DNA of 64,000 nucleotides from Streptomyces sp. NBC_01439 (GTDB lineage Bacteria; Actinomycetota; Actinomycetes; Streptomycetales; Streptomycetaceae): NCBI RefSeq assembly GCF_036227605.1, contig NZ_CP109487.1, positions 310,001 to 374,000 of the forward strand, read 5' to 3'. Shown piece by piece: positions 54,631 to 64,000 of this stretch (position 1 is its first letter; each line of letters starts with the position of its first letter). The notes under the pieces were generated by a model. It saw only the letters and a program-made list of their open reading frames with translations, ran no database searches and was not told where the DNA came from. The position numbers and the translations under genes were made by a program.

Positions 54631-55044
54631 TCAGCTGTTGGCCGAGACGTTGCCCGACAGGACCGGGATGTTGTCCAGGATGTGCGAGAGCGGCTCGTCG
54701 CCCTTGGCCTGGGTGGAGTTCTCGGTGCACTGCTGGTTCTGCGGGTTGGCCAGGACGTTGATGTCCTGAACGCCGACATTGGCGAGGAGCGCGGCCACGG
54801 ACTGGACGTTGGCCTTGACGGGCAGGCCGATGCAGGGCTTGTTCAGGGTGCCCTGGATCGCGCCGAGCTGCGGGCTCAGGTCGCCACGGGTCTCCTGGTT
54901 GCCGTAGATCTGCGCGGCGCCGTTGCCCTGGACGGTGTTGACCCCGTTGTCGTTGCCGATGGCCATGGCCGGGGCGGCCATGGCCGCGCCCACGCCGACG
55001 ATCGACGCGGTGACGGCGGCGGTGGCCATGAACTTCTTGATCAT
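54631..55044 (-). CDS. rdlA: Rodlin (spore-surface rodlet protein)
   Basis: The 137-residue secreted protein has the rodlin signal peptide (MIKKFMATAAVTASIVGVGAAM) and conserved blocks IGNDNGVNT, NKPCIGLPVKANVQS, NPQNQQCTENSTQAKGDEPLSHILD, with two Cys. Rodlins organise chaplin fibrils into rodlets on Streptomyces aerial hyphae and spores. Usually two divergent copies (rdlA/rdlB) are present; only one lies here, so which copy it is cannot be said. GGACCAC precedes ATG 55044. Confidence 0.93.
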   Translation of the reverse strand: MIKKFMATAAVTASIVGVGAAMAAPAMAIGNDNGVNTVQGNGAAQIYGNQETRGDLSPQLGAIQGTLNKPCIGLPVKANVQSVAALLANVGVQDINVLANPQNQQCTENSTQAKGDEPLSHILDNIPVLSGNVSANS

Positions 55045-55137
55045 CAGTGGTCCTTATGTCGCACGAGTGCACGGTGATAAGCACCTTGATCAACGTCCGG
55101 GGAGAACACAGGTTGCGCCGCTTCACCCGAACGGCCC

Positions 55138-55884
55138 CTACCGCGTCTCACGCCCCCGGACGGCCACGCTCAGCTCGACGACGTAGTGCTCCTCCACCCA
55201 ACCGTCCGGGAACCGGTCCATGAGGAGGGCTCGCTCGTCCTCCAGGAAGGCGTCCGTGCCGGGCTCTCCGATGAGGAACAGGGAGTGGGTGGACAGCTTG
55301 GCCAGATGCGTGTCGACCGGGACGCGGCGCGACCACGCCAGCCGGCGGTCGGTGAAGCGCAGCCCCTCCTGGGAGAGCGCGCGCTCGTTGATGTACCAGC
55401 CCGGGCCGAACCTCTTCTCGATCCGGTCCTGCTGATCGGCGATCCAGCCGACCCCGGTGTCCGGGTCGTTCTGCCATACCGCCAGGGCCCCGCCGGGGCG
55501 CAGCACGCGCAGGGCCTCGGGGACCGCGTGCGCCGGGTCCGTCCAGTGCCAGGACTGCGCGTAGGTCAGCAGGTCCAGGCAGCCGGAAGCCAGCGGCAGC
55601 CGGTTCCCGTCCGCGCGGACCAGCGGCGTGCCGGGGTTGCGTCGGCGGAACTCCTGCGCCATGCCCTCGCCCGGCTCCACCCCGACCACCAGGGCCCCTC
55701 GGGCCTCCAGGAGGGCGGTGGCGATCCCCGTTCCCGCCCCGACGTCGGCGACCCGTGCGCCGGCCAGCGCAAAGCCGGCCATCTCCGCCAGCGTGTCGAA
55801 GAGCGCGGGCGGGTAAGCGGGGCGGTGGGCGGCGTAGCGTGCGGCCGCGGAGCTGAAGGAACGAGCACGGGATTCGTTCGTCAT
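55138..55884 (-). CDS. Class I SAM-dependent methyltransferase
   Basis: The 248-residue protein has motif I ARVADVGAGTGIATALL, acidic loop VVGVEPGEGM, CLDLLTYAQSWHWTDP and LRVLRPGGALAVWQND of type 11 methyltransferases, close to the group with an SFSSAAARYAAHRPAYP opening. ATG 55884 overlaps, on the other strand, an ATG of the divergent ligase frame (CATG); the true ligase start is probably 50 bases further on. Confidence 0.85.
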   Translation of the reverse strand: MTNESRARSFSSAAARYAAHRPAYPPALFDTLAEMAGFALAGARVADVGAGTGIATALLEARGALVVGVEPGEGMAQEFRRRNPGTPLVRADGNRLPLASGCLDLLTYAQSWHWTDPAHAVPEALRVLRPGGALAVWQNDPDTGVGWIADQQDRIEKRFGPGWYINERALSQEGLRFTDRRLAWSRRVPVDTHLAKLSTHSLFLIGEPGTDAFLEDERALLMDRFPDGWVEEHYVVELSVAVRGRETR

Positions 55885-55933
55885 GACGTCCATCATGCCG
55901 GTGTCCCGGAGCGGCGCGGAGAGGCAGTCCCCC

Positions 55934-57436
55934 ATGGTGGCCGCGCGGTATGTCACTTCGCTGGTGGGGGCGTTGGAGCGGTACGCCGGTGGGCCCGCGC
56001 TCGGCGCCGGCCCGGTCGTCCTCGGATTCCAGGAGGTGCTCGACGGCGCCTGTCGACTGGCCGGGGCGCTCTCCGAGCAGGGGATCGGGCGCGGCTCGGG
56101 ACTGGCCTGCGTCACGGGCTCGAACCGGCCGGAGGTGCTGCTGGTACGGATCGCCGCGCACCTGTTGGGCGCCCGGCTGACCCAGGTGCTCGCCGGCCCC
56201 GCCCAGTACGGGCTCGACTTCGTCCTACGGGACTGCCGGCCGGACCTCATCGTGCACGACGTACCGGTGCCCGCGACCGGGGCGCCCGGGCTCGGCCTGG
56301 CCGAGCTGCTCCGTCGGGCCGCCCGGGGCGATCTCGGCGCTGTGCCGGTGCGGGCGCGGGAGGACGACGTGGCGCGGGTGACGTACACGGGCGGGACCAC
56401 GGGTCGGCCCAAGGGGGTGGCCTCCACCTTCGGGGCGATGGCCGCGCGGAACGCCGTACGGCCGGCGGCCTGGGCGGACTCGGTGTACCTGTCGGTGACC
56501 TCGCTGGCGCAGCGGTCGGGCGGGCGGTGCCTGGAGCAGTGGCGGGCCGGGGGCCGGGTGGAGGTCCTCGAACCGTTCACGCCCGCGGGGTTCGTGGCGG
56601 CCTGCCGGCGTCTGGGGCCGGTGACCACGTACCTGACGACTTCGATGGTCTACCGGCTGCTGGACGACCCGGCGACCGCCCGCGGTGTACCGGGGCTGGT
56701 GGCGGTCTCCTACGGCGATTCGCCCGTCCATCCCGAGCGGCTGCGCGAGGCGGTGACCCGCTGGGGCGGCCGGTGGCGGCAGGGCTACGGCACGAACGAG
56801 GCGGCGGTGATCTGCCGGCTCTCCCCCGCCGATCACGATGCGGCGGTGGGCGGGCGGCCGGAGCTGCTGTCGTCGGTGGGGCGGCCCGTCGCGGGGGTGG
56901 AGGTGGAGGTGCGCGACGGGCGGGGCACGGCGGTGGCGGCCGGCCGCACGGGCGAGGTGTGGGTGCGGTCGGCGGCGATGATGACCGGGTACTGGGGCCG
57001 GCCCGGACTGACGGCCGGGGTGCTGCGGGACGGATGGCTGCGGACGGGGGACCTCGGGCACTTCGGGGCGGACGGCTACCTGTACCTGGACGACCGGATC
57101 CACGACGTGGTGATGGTCCACGGGGACAACGTGTACTGCGTGCCCGTCGAGGCCGCGCTCGCCCGGCATCCCGCCGTCGCACGGGCCGTGGTGGTGGGGC
57201 GGCACAGTGACCTCACCGGCGAGGAGGTGTGCGCCTTCCTGGTGCCCGCGGCGGGGTACGAGCCCGACCCCGGGCTCGCCGCCGAGGCCTGTGACCTGGT
57301 GGAGAAGGAGCTGGCCCCGGCACACCGGCCCACCGCGGTGTTCTGGGAACGGGCGGTCCCGCTGACGGCGCGGGGCAAACCGGACAAGCGCCGGCTGCGG
57401 GAACGGGCGGAAGGGGGCGCCGGCCGGCGGACGTAG
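55934..57436 (+). CDS. AMP-dependent acyl-CoA synthetase/ligase
   Basis: The 500-residue enzyme has the adenylate-forming motifs: P-loop-like TYTGGTTGRPKGV (about 155-167), GYGTNEA, the TGD(L)G hinge in LRTGDLGHFGADGYLYLDDR, and the late catalytic Lys in TARGKPDKRRLRE. It activates a carboxylic acid as acyl-AMP, then acyl-CoA. The acid is unknown. ATG 55934 is preferred over 55883 because GAGAGG lies 9 bases upstream and it leaves room for a promoter. A 35-bp duplicated sequence follows the stop. Confidence 0.85.
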   Translation: MVAARYVTSLVGALERYAGGPALGAGPVVLGFQEVLDGACRLAGALSEQGIGRGSGLACVTGSNRPEVLLVRIAAHLLGARLTQVLAGPAQYGLDFVLRDCRPDLIVHDVPVPATGAPGLGLAELLRRAARGDLGAVPVRAREDDVARVTYTGGTTGRPKGVASTFGAMAARNAVRPAAWADSVYLSVTSLAQRSGGRCLEQWRAGGRVEVLEPFTPAGFVAACRRLGPVTTYLTTSMVYRLLDDPATARGVPGLVAVSYGDSPVHPERLREAVTRWGGRWRQGYGTNEAAVICRLSPADHDAAVGGRPELLSSVGRPVAGVEVEVRDGRGTAVAAGRTGEVWVRSAAMMTGYWGRPGLTAGVLRDGWLRTGDLGHFGADGYLYLDDRIHDVVMVHGDNVYCVPVEAALARHPAVARAVVVGRHSDLTGEEVCAFLVPAAGYEPDPGLAAEACDLVEKELAPAHRPTAVFWERAVPLTARGKPDKRRLRERAEGGAGRRT

Positions 57437-57479
57437 GAGCGGCGGGCCGGTCGGGACGGCCGGGGGGGCCGGCACGGAG

Positions 57480-57549
57480 GTCAGGAACCGGTGGGGGGCG
57501 GGGCGGACCGGGACGTCAGGGACCGGTGGGGGCGGGGGCGGACCGGGAC
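57480..57549 (+). repeat. Two tandem copies of a 35-bp unit
   Basis: Copies at 57480-57514 and 57515-57549 differ at a few G/A positions and contain ACCGGTGGGGG and GGACCGGGAC. A partial third begins next (GTCAGGGG) and runs into the stop of the minus-strand serine hydrolase. Confidence 0.8.
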
Positions 57550-57550
57550 G

Positions 57551-58708
57551 TCAGGGGCGGGCGGCGGCGTAGGTCCAGAACTCCCGCATCACCTCGGGCG
57601 CGGTCGGACCGGCCAGTTCCCGCTGGGTGAGGAGCAGGGTGAGCGTCCCGGTGGCGGGGACGATGTGGGCGGCGGTGCCGGTGCCGCCGATCCAGCCGTA
57701 CCGGCCCGGTACGTTCCACGGGTCGAGGCGGGCCACGTCGACCGAGCCGCCGTAACCCCAGCCCTGGCCCTCCAGGAACAGGGTGCCCGCCGCGCGCTGG
57801 GACGCCGTGAGGTGGTCGGTGGTCATCTGCCGTACCGAATCGGCCGAGAGCAGCCGCCGGCCACCTCGGTCCGCGCCTCCGGCGAGCAGCATCCGGCCGA
57901 AGGCGTACAGGTCGTCGACGGTGGAGACGAGGCCGCCCGCGCCGGACGGGAAGGCGGGGAGGGTGCTCCACTCGCCGTCGGGCCCGTCCACGAGCTCCAG
58001 GGCTCCGCCGTCGGGGGCGGCCCGGTAGTAGCTGGTGAACCGGTGGAGCTGCCCGCGCGGTACGGAGAACGCGGTGTCCCGCATGCCGAGCGGCTCGAAG
58101 ATTCGCTCGGCGAGCACGTCCGGGAAGGTCTGTCCGGTCGCTCGGGCGATCAGCACCCCGAGGACGTCGGAGCAGGTGTTGTAGAGCCACGCCTCGCCGG
58201 GCTGGTGGAGGAGGGGGATCCGCCCCAGGGCCGCGGTCCACGCGTCCGGCGCCGCCACCTCCTGCGGTCGGGGCGGCCCCTGCTTCAGTTCGCCGAACAG
58301 CGGTGCCACGGCGGGCAGCGAGAAGTCCGCGGGGAAGCCGTACCCGGCGCGGAAGGTGAGCAGGTCGGCGACGGTGATCGGACGATCGGCGGGCACCACG
58401 TCGTCGAGCGGAGCGGAGGGGGTACGGACCACCGTCGGCGCCGCGAGTTCCGGCAGCCAGCGGGCCACGGGGACGTCGAGGGCCAGCAGTCCGTCCTCGA
58501 CCAGCATCATCGTGGCCGCGGCGGTCACGGGTTTGGTGACCGAGGCGATCCGGAAGAGGGAGTCGCGGGCCATGGGTGCGGTGCCGGTCGTGTCGACGGA
58601 GCCGACGGCTGCGACCTCGACGTCCTCGCCGTGTGCCACCAGGGCCACCGCGCCGGGCAGTGACCCCTCACCGACGTGGATCTCCAGGAGACTGCGCAGG
58701 TCGCTCAT
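57551..58708 (-). CDS. Serine hydrolase (class C beta-lactamase/esterase family)
   Basis: The 385-residue protein has S56-V-T-K59 (FRIASVTKPVT), a YNT motif (WLYNTCSDVLGVLI) and a late GRYGWIGGTGTAAHIVP, which match esterase EstB-like members of the beta-lactamase family. No signal peptide is visible, so it probably acts in the cytosol on esters. ATG 58708 starts MSDLRSLLE. Unlike the protein at 34345, its SxxK is intact. Confidence 0.88.
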   Translation of the reverse strand: MSDLRSLLEIHVGEGSLPGAVALVAHGEDVEVAAVGSVDTTGTAPMARDSLFRIASVTKPVTAAATMMLVEDGLLALDVPVARWLPELAAPTVVRTPSAPLDDVVPADRPITVADLLTFRAGYGFPADFSLPAVAPLFGELKQGPPRPQEVAAPDAWTAALGRIPLLHQPGEAWLYNTCSDVLGVLIARATGQTFPDVLAERIFEPLGMRDTAFSVPRGQLHRFTSYYRAAPDGGALELVDGPDGEWSTLPAFPSGAGGLVSTVDDLYAFGRMLLAGGADRGGRRLLSADSVRQMTTDHLTASQRAAGTLFLEGQGWGYGGSVDVARLDPWNVPGRYGWIGGTGTAAHIVPATGTLTLLLTQRELAGPTAPEVMREFWTYAAARP

Positions 58709-58815
58709 GGTCCACCTTCTCGTACGTGCGGATGCTCGTAGGGAAGACTGCCGCCGGGCGCCGGAATCATCGGTGCGACACGACCTGCGCGGCATGACCG
58801 CGAGGGGCGGGGCCG

Positions 58816-58998
58816 CTACGCGGCCGGGACCACCGAGGCTCGTATCGCAGAGGCCCACTCGCCCAGCAGGAGGGCGTGGCGGATCCGCTCCGCGTCGGAG
58901 AGGCGACCCTCGGCACGTGCGAACAGGCAGCGGATGTCGGCGTTGATCTCGGCGAGGGAACGTTCGGGGACGAGGTGGTCGTCAGAGGTCGGGCTCAC
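58816..58998 (-). CDS. Unknown 60-residue helical protein
   Basis: The protein is not recognised. It has an acidic N-terminus and two helices (SLAEINADIRCLFARA, LSDAERIRHALLLGEWASAIRAS). GTG 58998 is the likely start. It lies between the sigma factor and the serine hydrolase on the same strand, 79 bases after the sigma stop. Confidence 0.6.
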   Translation of the reverse strand: MSPTSDDHLVPERSLAEINADIRCLFARAEGRLSDAERIRHALLLGEWASAIRASVVPAA

Positions 58999-59077
58999 GT
59001 GATCAAGAGTAGGCGGTGCCTCTGACAACGGTGGACCGTGTCCGTCATGCGGACGCCCGGAGCGGGGCCCTGCCCGC

Positions 59078-60420
<1,343 letters not shown>

Positions 60421-60427
<7 letters not shown>

Positions 60428-60840
60428 ATCTCGGTCCCCGACCGGCTGTCGACGGGGTGGACGACGACCGGGTAGTTGGGTGCGCCCTCGGGCACCGGGC
60501 AGGCGTAGGCGCGGGCGGCGATCTCGGCGGCGCGGTCGAAGTCCGCGACGTCGACGATCCAGTACCCGGCGAGCACCTCCTTGGCCTCCCCGTACGGCCC
60601 GTCGGAGATCACGGGGCTGCCGTCGGCTGCCGCGGTGACCAGGCGCGCGTGCCGGGGGTGGGCCAGGCCCTGCCCGTCGACCCACTCGCCCGACTCGGCG
60701 AGGTCGTCGTTGAGGGCGCCCATGTAGTCGAACATCGCCTTGAGGTCGGCTTCGGACCATCCGGGGCCGTCGCTGTTCGCGGTGCCGCCCATGGCGTCGT
60801 AGTCGGCCTGCTTGCCGAGAACCATCAGCATGTACTTCAT
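60421..60840 (-). CDS. YCII-related (DGPF-type) protein
   Basis: The 139-residue protein has the YCII/PhnB-like pattern KYMLMVLG, ALNDDLAESGEWVDGQGL, DGPYGEAKEVLAGYWIVDV (the DGPF-type motif) and ARAYACPVPEG. The family fold is ferredoxin-like; it commonly precedes an ECF sigma factor and may act as its ligand-sensing partner. ATG 60840 has AAGGAG 10 bases upstream. Confidence 0.9.
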
Positions 60841-60994
60841 GGGGTGCCACTCCTTCTGCTCTGCGCGGCGGCTCCGGAACGGGATCGGGATCGGAGCCTT
60901 TCGTACGGGACGTCGGAGCCGTCCCTCCCATTTCGACACGTCGGCCGCGGCCCCGCGCGACGGCTCCGGCCCGGGGCCGTCCCGTACGGCCCAG

Positions 60995-61000
60995 TAGGGT
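60995..61000 (+). promoter_or_regulatory. -10 element, leaderless start
   Basis: TAGGGT ends 6 bases before the ATG at 61007, with no ribosome site. Confidence 0.5.
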
Positions 61001-61006
61001 CATCGC

Positions 61007-61438
61007 ATGAAGATCATCGACCTTGAGCCCGGCGACCCCCGGCTCACCTCCGACCTGCTCCCCGTGCTGCTCCAACTGCGTCCCCACCTCACTGAGGAGC
61101 TGTTCCTCAGGATCCTCGCCGAGGCGCACGGCCAGGGGCTGCGCTTCACCGCCGCTTACGACGCGGACGGCGGGTGCGTGGGCGCGGCCGGCTGGCGAAT
61201 CGTCGTCAACACGGCGGCGGTCCGCTCGCTCTACGTCGACGACCTGGTCACCGCCGCCGCCGCCCGTTCCACCGGAGTGGGCCACGAGCTGCTCGCGCAC
61301 CTGGAGCAGCACGCCCTGGCAGCCGGTTGCACCGCCCTCACGCTGGAATCCGGCACCCAGCGGACCGACGCGCACCGCTTCTACTTCCGCGAGCGGATGG
61401 CCGTGACCGCCTTCAGCTTCGAGAAGCCGCTGGGCTGA
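61007..61438 (+). CDS. GNAT-family N-acetyltransferase
   Basis: The 143-residue protein has a GNAT core: VRSLYVDDLVTAAAARSTGVGHELLAHLEQHA (motif A) and TALTLESGTQRTDAHRFYFRERM. It begins with a short helical region and has no other domain. The leaderless start is supported by TAGGGT upstream. Substrate unknown. Confidence 0.88.
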   Translation: MKIIDLEPGDPRLTSDLLPVLLQLRPHLTEELFLRILAEAHGQGLRFTAAYDADGGCVGAAGWRIVVNTAAVRSLYVDDLVTAAAARSTGVGHELLAHLEQHALAAGCTALTLESGTQRTDAHRFYFRERMAVTAFSFEKPLG

Positions 61439-61525
61439 CGCGTCCACCCGCGGGGTCACGTGGACCTCGGGAGGGTGCGGGTGTGGTGCCCGGCCGTCCG
61501 GTCGCCGCCCTGGCACCATGGCGGC

Positions 61526-61879
61526 ATGGAACGTGTGCTTGGAATCGGCGGGTACTTCGTGCGGGCGGCCGACCCGGCGGCCCTCGGCGCGTGGTACCGC
61601 GACTACCTGGGCCTCGACGCCGACGAGCACGGCCTGTGGCAGCAGGGCGCCGGGCCGACGGTGTTCGCGCCGTTCGAGTCCGAGACCGACTACTTCGGCT
61701 CCCGGGCCCAGCAGACCATGCTCAACTTCCGGGTCCGCGACCTGGATGCGATGCTCGCGCAACTGCGCGCCAAGGGCGCGGACGTGGACGAGGTGACACA
61801 GGACATGGAGGGTGTCGGTCGGTTCGGCTGGGTCACCGACCCTGCGGGCAACCGGGTCGAACTGTGGCAGCCCGCCTGA
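61526..61879 (+). CDS. VOC-family (glyoxalase-like) protein
   Basis: The 117-residue protein has one VOC repeat pair: GIGGYFVRAADPAALGAWYRDYLGLD and the end FGWVTDPAGNRVELWQP, with the metal-ligand Glu in VELWQ. It could be an isomerase, dioxygenase or antibiotic-binding protein. The start lacks a strong ribosome site. It stands between a GNAT and a PhzF gene on the same strand. Confidence 0.88.
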   Translation: MERVLGIGGYFVRAADPAALGAWYRDYLGLDADEHGLWQQGAGPTVFAPFESETDYFGSRAQQTMLNFRVRDLDAMLAQLRAKGADVDEVTQDMEGVGRFGWVTDPAGNRVELWQPA

Positions 61880-61982
61880 CCGCGTCGTCACCTCGGCGGT
61901 CATAGCGCCCACAGCGGGCCGCAGGCCACTCTCCCAGAATTGGCCTTGCCCGGAGGCGGATTGGCCTCGATACGTTCGCGGC

Positions 61983-62840
61983 ATGCGCATCCAGATCGTA
62001 GACGCCTTCACCAGCCGCCCCTTCACCGGAAACCCCGCCGGTGTGTGCCTGCTCCCGGCCGACCCCTGGCCGGACGACGCGTGGCTGGGGCAGCTCGCCG
62101 CCGAGCTGAACCATCCCGAGACGGCCTTCGTCCGGCCGCTCCCGGCCGGGGCCGCAGCCGACTGGGAGATCCGCTGGTTCACCCCGCTCGTCGAGGCCAA
62201 CCTGTGCGGCCACGCCACGTTGGCCACGGTGCACACGCTGCGCCGGGAGGGGTTGCTGACCGGCGGCCCCGTGCGGTTCCTCAGCCGGTCCAGTGGTCTG
62301 CTCACCGCGTGGGCCGAAGACGGGGAGGGAGGGGAGTTCGGGGAGGACGGGGAGATCACCCTGGACTTCCCCGCCGCCCCCGTGACCGAGGCTGCGGAGC
62401 CCGAAGGTCTCGCCGACGCCCTGGGGATCCGGCCCGAGGCCACGTTCCGTACGGGCGCGCTGGGCGATCTGCTCGCCGTACTGCCCGACGAGGCTGCCGT
62501 ACGGGCCCTGCGGCCCGACCTCGCGGCGATCGCGGCCCTGTCCCTGCGCGAGGAGTCGCGCGGGGTCATCGTCACCGCGGCGGCCGACACGGCGACGTCC
62601 GGGTACGACTTCGTCTCCCGGTTCTTCGCTCCCGCGCGGGGCATCCCCGAGGACCCGGTCACCGGCAGCGCCCACACCGCACTGGCCCCCTACTGGGCGG
62701 CGCGGCTGGGGCGCACCGACGCCCTCACCGGTCTGCAGGCCTCGGGACGCCCCGGGCTGGTCGAGGTCGCGCTCCGCGGGGACCGGGTGCTGCTCTCCGG
62801 GCGCGCGGTCACCGTCCTGGAGGCCACGCTCCGCGTCTGA
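61983..62840 (+). CDS. PhzF-family isomerase-like protein
   Basis: The 285-residue protein has the PhzF signature: VDAFTSRPFTGNPAGVCLL, catalytic E46 (ELNHPETAFV), LCGHATLATVHTL and DPVTGSAHTALAPYWA. PhzF members catalyse epimerase or isomerase steps with diaminopimelate-epimerase fold. A short Gly/Glu-rich insertion (DGEGGEFGEDGE, about residue 115) is unusual. No phenazine genes lie nearby, so a general role is likelier. Confidence 0.9.
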   Translation: MRIQIVDAFTSRPFTGNPAGVCLLPADPWPDDAWLGQLAAELNHPETAFVRPLPAGAAADWEIRWFTPLVEANLCGHATLATVHTLRREGLLTGGPVRFLSRSSGLLTAWAEDGEGGEFGEDGEITLDFPAAPVTEAAEPEGLADALGIRPEATFRTGALGDLLAVLPDEAAVRALRPDLAAIAALSLREESRGVIVTAAADTATSGYDFVSRFFAPARGIPEDPVTGSAHTALAPYWAARLGRTDALTGLQASGRPGLVEVALRGDRVLLSGRAVTVLEATLRV

Positions 62841-62955
62841 CCGGCCCCGGACGGCCGTGACCGAACCGTCGCCGCCTCGAGGCGTGATCGACCTCGTCGG
62901 CAGGGGCGTCCCCTTGCTAGCTTCCTGGCGAAGCCGAACCCGGAGGACCGATCCC

Positions 62956-63690
62956 ATGCCAGTATCCCGAGGCCGCCGCAGCGCTCTGAGCGCAGCGGCC
63001 GTGGCCGCCGTCCTGCTGGCGGGCGCCACCGGGTGCGGGGACAACAACGGCGCGGCCGCGGCGGCCTCCGTTCCGGCCTCCGCAGAGGTGTCGGCGTCGG
63101 TCTCCCCGTCGGTCTCCCCGTCGGTCTCCGCCTCGGGGTCGGCTTCCCCATCGCCGTCGGCACCCACCTCCTCGCCGCCCGGGTCCTCCGCAGCCGCGAC
63201 CCCGACGGGGGGCATGACCCGGGCCGCGACGCCTCCCCCGGCCCGGACCCGGCTCACGGTCGCCGTCGACACCCGGGGAGGCCGGCTCGCCCTCGTACGG
63301 GGCGGTGCCCCGCAGGAGTTCACCGTCACCCTGCACAACGGCAACTCCGTCGAGTACCGGCACTTGCTGGTCGCCTTCCAGATGGAAATGCTGGTCGGCG
63401 GGGCCGGAGCCGGGGCGGGCGGCGGTCCGGGGTTCCTGCTGGAACGTTTCGACCCGGCCTCGGGCAGCTGGCGCCCGGCCGACTTCCGCATCGCCAATGA
63501 CGCCAAGCCACCGTCCCTGTTCTCGGGTGGCGGCCCGCTCGCCCGCGAGGCCGTCCGCACCGAGCGCTACCGGCTGCGCGCCACGGCGGGCGGACCCGCG
63601 GGCAGCAGCCCGGTGGTGGTGTCCTTCATCGACACGGACGCCGGCGGTACGGCCGCGGCCCACGTGGTCCTCGGGCACAGCACCCGCTGA
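62956..63690 (+). CDS. Lipoprotein with Ser-rich linker
   Basis: The 244-residue protein has a lipoprotein-like signal (AAVAAVLLAGATGCGD), a low-complexity Ser/Val/Pro/Ala linker (SVSPSVSPSVSASGSAS, about 35-85) and a beta-rich domain (about 95-240, LTVAVDTRGG, FTVTLHNGNSVEYRHLLV) like a signal-peptide-bearing immunoglobulin-type surface protein. Function unknown. GGAGG lies 9 bases before ATG 62956. Confidence 0.8.
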   Translation: MPVSRGRRSALSAAAVAAVLLAGATGCGDNNGAAAAASVPASAEVSASVSPSVSPSVSASGSASPSPSAPTSSPPGSSAAATPTGGMTRAATPPPARTRLTVAVDTRGGRLALVRGGAPQEFTVTLHNGNSVEYRHLLVAFQMEMLVGGAGAGAGGGPGFLLERFDPASGSWRPADFRIANDAKPPSLFSGGGPLAREAVRTERYRLRATAGGPAGSSPVVVSFIDTDAGGTAAAHVVLGHSTR

Positions 63691-63705
63691 GCGCCGTGCA
63701 CAGCA

Positions 63706-63954
63706 CTAGGCCCTGTCGCCCGGGATCGTCCAGGTGAACTTGCCGCCACTGACCCACCGGACCACCTCGAGGTCGTCGAGGTCGTGGATCGTGATCCCGG
63801 CCTCCGCCGCGATCAGGAGCACGTCCGTCATCGACGTCGCCCTGCCGACGAACTCGCCGTCGACCTCCACGATGCGGAAGGGCGGAGTCCCGGGTTGCAC
63901 CCCGAGGACGGTGATCCGCGCTGCGGAAATGTGTGGTGTCGAACCTTCGGTCAT
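63706..63954 (-). CDS. Unknown 82-residue protein
   Basis: The protein is not recognised. It has strands ARITVLGVQ and FRIVEVDGEFVGRATSMTDVLLIAAEAG and ends VVRWVSGGKFTWTIPGDRA, a small alpha/beta pattern seen in short Streptomyces proteins. ATG 63954 is used; the frame is open slightly further upstream. Confidence 0.6.
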   Translation of the reverse strand: MTEGSTPHISAARITVLGVQPGTPPFRIVEVDGEFVGRATSMTDVLLIAAEAGITIHDLDDLEVVRWVSGGKFTWTIPGDRA

Positions 63955-64000
63955 GCGGAGACGGTCGCATGCCGTGACCGGTGACGGGCACGGCGACACG

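Noticed and set aside
57480..57549. Regulatory role for the 35-bp duplication
   Set aside because: It lies between two convergent stops, is simple GC sequence, and is better explained as slippage.

Overview
The window is about 72% GC chromosomal DNA with GTG/TTG starts, GC-ending codons, many ECF sigma factors and two-component systems, and secreted Tat/Sec proteins. A rodlin gene (spore-surface protein) at 54.6-55.0 kb points specifically to Streptomyces or a very close relative. The mix of house-keeping genes (initiator tRNA, cspA, YrdC-type protein) and accessory genes fits a chromosomal region with scattered insertions.

Layout. 0-3.7 kb: the end of a cytochrome P450 and a large secreted TolB-propeller/amidohydrolase. 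3.8-6.3 kb: an IS110-family element, then a lone AbiEii-like nucleotidyltransferase behind a promoter resembling the actinobacterial DNA-damage (RecA-NDp/PafBC) class. 6.4-10.7 kb: a lower-GC island read on the minus strand. It holds a cytosolic beta-rich protein that resembles aerolysin-type pore formers, coupled by ATGA to a trypsin-like protease that carries a frameshift at a G7 run, followed by a methyltransferase and an NTF2-like protein; a transposase remnant sits upstream. 10.7-16.5 kb: GNAT, PAS/GAF/PP2C phosphatase, PAP2 phosphatase, and a two-component system. 16.8-23.5 kb: YrdC-family protein, then an operon of a lipoprotein and two tandem Ser/Thr kinases fused to periplasmic-binding domains, and a GH16-like protein. 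23.5-28.6 kb: RNase H and an ABC exporter with a histidine kinase and a divergent response regulator.

28.6-38.9 kb: a SoxR-like regulator with a divergent MFS exporter and an operator between them, a decayed serine hydrolase, cspA, initiator tRNA, a SigE-type sigma factor with a membrane partner, a PIG-V-like mannosyltransferase, a serine hydrolase lacking its catalytic Lys, a barstar-like gene pair, and a DesK-type two-component system. 39.2-40.1 kb: an intact IS5-type element. 40.2-47.6 kb: secreted alpha/beta hydrolase, orphan RHH protein, methyltransferase, LysR regulator and a very large secreted M4-M28 double metalloprotease.

47.7-64 kb: small unknown genes, aldehyde dehydrogenase, a receiver-like protein without its Asp, a DUF4360 protein, a complete cyanate-detoxification locus (cynR, carbonic anhydrase, cyanase) with a T-N11-A operator, rodlin, methyltransferase/acyl-CoA ligase pair, serine hydrolase, YCII protein plus DUF6596-type ECF sigma factor, GNAT, VOC, PhzF and lipoprotein genes.

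The strongest candidate for something undescribed is the pore-former-like/protease operon at 7.7-9.8 kb. Two further notable patterns are the pair of histidine kinases with an extra C-terminal membrane span and extracytoplasmic domain, and the kinase/solute-binding fusions with an RR motif ahead of their internal membrane span. All functional calls are from reading the sequence; no database search was possible.
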